A DNA stretch of 9,757 nucleotides. Source: CAMCYM01 sp041191165 (lineage in GTDB: Bacteria; Bacteroidota; Bacteroidia; Flavobacteriales_D; Sanyastnellaceae). This document shows, piece by piece, positions 5,858 through 9,757 of this stretch (within the stretch, counting starts at the first letter, position 1; each line of letters starts with the position of its first letter). Where the stretch lies: contig JBEEPJ010000067.1 of assembly GCA_041191165.1 (NCBI GenBank), positions 1 to 9,757 on the forward strand, in the 5' to 3' direction. The notes under the pieces are model-generated. The model worked only from the letters and a program-made list of their open reading frames with translations. It did not search any database and had not been told where the DNA came from. A program made the position numbers and the translations under genes.

Positions 5858-7162
5858 ATGAAGTTTTCCGCTCGCCTGACTGCGGCAGCCTGGGCTACAA
5901 TCGGGGGATTCGCCCTCCTCTTTGGCTGCAAACCGCCTGATTCTGAGGCCGGCTGGGACATCCAGTCCGCCTACGACCTGCTCGACGTACAACAAACCGA
6001 CACCTTCACGGTGGAGCTTCAGTCCGTGAGAGAGGTGCGTTTGGAGTCCGATCAGCTCAGTACTGCGGTGGTGGGACGGATGTGGCATCCCCTGTCCGGC
6101 TGGCACCTCGGGGGCTTCGTGTCGCAATTCAGGCTCTCCGCACCCGACATCAACTTTGGGGAGGGCGTCGTGGTGGACAGTGTGAGATTGCATTTGGCCT
6201 TGACCGGCGACACCTATGGCATTCAACGGGCGCAACGGCTCGAAGTTCGTGCACTTTCACAACCGCTTTCGCTAGACTCGACGTATTACACGAATAGCTT
6301 TTTCGAGACCTCCGGCGAGAACTTAGCAGATGGGTCCAGCGGGATCCTGCTGGGTCCGAGCGGGGCGGAAGAGGTGCTGATTCCCCTCCAAACGGCTTGG
6401 GGGGCCAGCTTGCTCGCCGCAGGAGACGATGCCTTCGACACCAACGAAAACTGGTTGAACTTCCTGCCCGGTCTCTCCATTCAACCGGCCCAGCAGGGAA
6501 TGGGTGAAGGCGCCGTGGGCGTGGATTTGGCAGGAGGTGCGACCAAGGTGCGCATCCACTACCACAATGCGACCGACACCCTTTTCTACGACCTGGTGGT
6601 GAATGCGCTGTCCGCGCGGGCGAATACCTTTTCGCACCAGTGGAAGGGGGACCTGTCGCCCTGGCAGCAAGCCGAGGCGGCCGAACTGCCCATCGGGGGT
6701 CCGTTGCACGTCATGAGCGGCGCGGGGTCCAAGGTTCGTGTGGTCATTCCGCACTTGGATGTGCTGGGCGAATTGTCAGGCCAAACCGTGATCCAAAAAG
6801 CCGAGCTCTGGCTCCCCGTTTCCGAGGCCTCCCTTTCCCTGCAATCGCGGTACCCCATCCCCGCTAACCTCTTCATCCTCAGTGAAGATGCCGACGGCAA
6901 CCCCGTCTCCACACCTGACCAAAACTCCGCCGGAGTCAACATCGGTGGGGTGTACGATCCCTCCGTGGCGGCCTACCGTTTCAACATTCCCCAAACCGTT
7001 CAGCGCATGCTCCTCGCTTCCCTGCCCAGCGAGCGCCTCCATGTCGTGGCGGGCCGCGCCGGCATCTCCCTGCTCGGCGTGTCGTTCGAGGGCACCCAAG
7101 CGCCGACCTGGGACACCACCGGAACCCGGCGCAGCCGCCTCGTGCTCACGTACAGCCACTGA
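5858..7162 (+). CDS. DUF4270 family lipoprotein
   Basis: The protein has 434 residues. Its signal sequence ends in ALLFGC, giving a lipobox L-F-G-C with Cys24 lipidated, so it should be anchored in the outer or inner membrane. The body is beta-rich with DUF4270 features: TDTFTVELQSV near the N-terminus, VVDSVRLHLAL (a 'vDSv.L.L' strand), PLSLDSTYYTN, then later VIQKAELWLPV and a final SRLVLTYS strand. DUF4270 is a Bacteroidota family without assigned function. The start lies 14 bp after the half-GT5 stop, so the two are probably co-transcribed from the promoter at 4951-4981. glmS follows after 53 bp. I see no catalytic motif. Confidence 0.87.
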   Translation: MKFSARLTAAAWATIGGFALLFGCKPPDSEAGWDIQSAYDLLDVQQTDTFTVELQSVREVRLESDQLSTAVVGRMWHPLSGWHLGGFVSQFRLSAPDINFGEGVVVDSVRLHLALTGDTYGIQRAQRLEVRALSQPLSLDSTYYTNSFFETSGENLADGSSGILLGPSGAEEVLIPLQTAWGASLLAAGDDAFDTNENWLNFLPGLSIQPAQQGMGEGAVGVDLAGGATKVRIHYHNATDTLFYDLVVNALSARANTFSHQWKGDLSPWQQAEAAELPIGGPLHVMSGAGSKVRVVIPHLDVLGELSGQTVIQKAELWLPVSEASLSLQSRYPIPANLFILSEDADGNPVSTPDQNSAGVNIGGVYDPSVAAYRFNIPQTVQRMLLASLPSERLHVVAGRAGISLLGVSFEGTQAPTWDTTGTRRSRLVLTYSH

Positions 7163-7215
7163 CCGGTGTTGTTGTAATTTGGCTTCACACTTTTATTATC
7201 TAAAACCTCCCCCCC

Positions 7216-9063
<1,848 letters not shown>

Positions 9064-9107
9064 ACGAGTTTTCCACAATCCGCTTTCGTTAAACTCCCAC
9101 CTGGGTC

Positions 9108-9128
9108 ATGCCGTCCGCGGATTTTTTT
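9108..9128 (+). terminator. Weak candidate terminator after glmS
   Basis: CCG, a TCCG loop and CGG (9111-9120) are followed by seven T bases at 9122-9128, 45 bp after the glmS stop. The stem is only 3 bp, or up to 5 with a bulge, so an efficient intrinsic terminator is doubtful. The T run plus GC stem is the only such arrangement in the 106-bp gap. Confidence 0.25.
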
Positions 9129-9169
9129 GCGTTCTTTCGCCTGAGAATTTTATCGAAAACCTATCCAAA

Positions 9170-9757
9170 ATGAAGAAAGTTACCTTTCTCTTCGCGTTGA
9201 CCGCATGTGTCACGCTCGGCGCTCAGGCGCAAAAGCAAATGGGCGGTGAGCACAACATCGAGGTGGCGTTTACGCCCTTCAGCGGTGCTCCCATCGATGG
9301 CACGGTCATCAAGTACCGGAACTTCATGGACGAAACCACGGCCTTCCGCTTGTCGTTCCTCCTCAACAACACCATGGATACCGACGTCCTCGCACAAGAA
9401 GGCGATCTGTCCAGCGAGAACCCCATCAGCCCCCAGTTGCTCGGTTACACCGGCTCTACTTCCTTCGGTATCGCTCCGGGTATGGAATGGCACTGGGATG
9501 GTACGGACCGCGTATCTCCCTACTTCGGTGTGGAGGCCTACATCCTCGGTGGCAATGAAACCTATGAGGAAGAGTTTTGGAGTGCAAATGATATCAACCA
9601 AATCGGCAACCTCGAGAAGAATGTGCTCTGGTCGGTAAAAGAGAAGCAAGGCTACAACGCCTTCGGTCTCAACTTGGTCACGGGTGCGGACTTCTACTTC
9701 ACCGATGCGATGTACCTCGGATTTGAAGCTGGGTTCGGATTCGGAAAGATGAATGTA
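9170..9757 (+). CDS. Outer-membrane beta-barrel protein (3' end outside window)
   Basis: The frame is open from the ATG at 9170 to the window edge, giving 196 residues. A signal peptide is clear: MKKVTFLFALTACVTLGAQAQ, cleaved near residue 19-21. The rest has alternating aromatic/hydrophobic strands and Gly turns typical of Bacteroidota porin-like barrels: HNIEVAFTPFSGAPI, TTAFRLSFLLNN, FGIAPGMEWHW, VSPYFGVEAYILGG, NAFGLNLVTGADFYFTDAMYLGFEAGFGFG. A Glu/Asp-rich segment (about 132-150) looks like an extracellular loop. Ligand and function are unknown. Composition is more AT-balanced than panC and the codons look like those of a well-expressed gene. It probably has its own promoter in the 106-bp gap after glmS, but no exact consensus was found. 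Family-level identity within the barrel superfamily cannot be assigned. Confidence 0.85.
   Translation, partial: MKKVTFLFALTACVTLGAQAQKQMGGEHNIEVAFTPFSGAPIDGTVIKYRNFMDETTAFRLSFLLNNTMDTDVLAQEGDLSSENPISPQLLGYTGSTSFGIAPGMEWHWDGTDRVSPYFGVEAYILGGNETYEEEFWSANDINQIGNLEKNVLWSVKEKQGYNAFGLNLVTGADFYFTDAMYLGFEAGFGFGKMNV

Noticed and set aside
7163..7215. Promoter or glmS ribozyme in the glmS leader
   Set aside because: TAATTTGG lacks the correct TAnnTTTG spacing with a partner box, and 53 bp is too short for the glmS ribozyme.
9064..9169. Promoter for the beta-barrel gene
   Set aside because: TTTG at 9126-9129 is followed after 21 bp by TATCGAAA, which misses the TTTG half of the -7 consensus; too weak to annotate.

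Overview
The window looks like ordinary chromosomal DNA from a Bacteroidota bacterium, probably a GC-rich member of the Flavobacteriales or a relative. The evidence is a set of families largely confined to that phylum: a type IX secretion C-terminal sorting domain, DUF4837, DUF4270, and a half-length glycogen-synthase-like protein next to panC. There is also a promoter of the Bacteroidota type (TTG, 20 bp, TAnnTTTG), and Shine-Dalgarno sequences are generally absent. No database search was possible, so family names rest on recognised motifs and gene order.

Layout. Positions 3-182 (+) hold the tail of a secreted protein with a type IX sorting domain. It converges on a leftward block that runs, in transcription order, panC (4940-4047), tatA (3914-3747), a lytic transglycosylase with a LysM domain (3742-2339), a DUF4837 lipoprotein (2361-1270) and a six-Asp-box beta-propeller (1273-194). 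The last four are packed like an operon: a 4-bp gap, a 23-bp overlap and a 4-bp GTGA overlap. Divergent from panC is a rightward block: the half-length GT5 protein (5013-5843), a DUF4270 lipoprotein (5858-7162), glmS (7216-9063) and an outer-membrane beta-barrel protein that runs off the end (9170-9757).

How the genes fit together. Most products act in or supply the cell envelope: a peptidoglycan lytic enzyme, a Tat translocase subunit, lipoproteins, a beta-barrel, and GlmS, which makes the glucosamine-6-phosphate needed for peptidoglycan and LPS. PanC makes pantothenate for coenzyme A and stands apart in function and base composition. The GT5-like protein is the least understood of the conserved genes, because its substrate-binding and catalytic motifs appear degraded.

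No mobile element, CRISPR array, tRNA or rRNA was recognised, and no clearly new multi-gene system. The points worth a second look are the apparent pseudo-glycogen synthase, an exact 14-bp inverted repeat bracketing the unusually GC-rich panC, a recurring AATTTGGC word in the intergenic regions, and three 7-base G runs inside the propeller gene.
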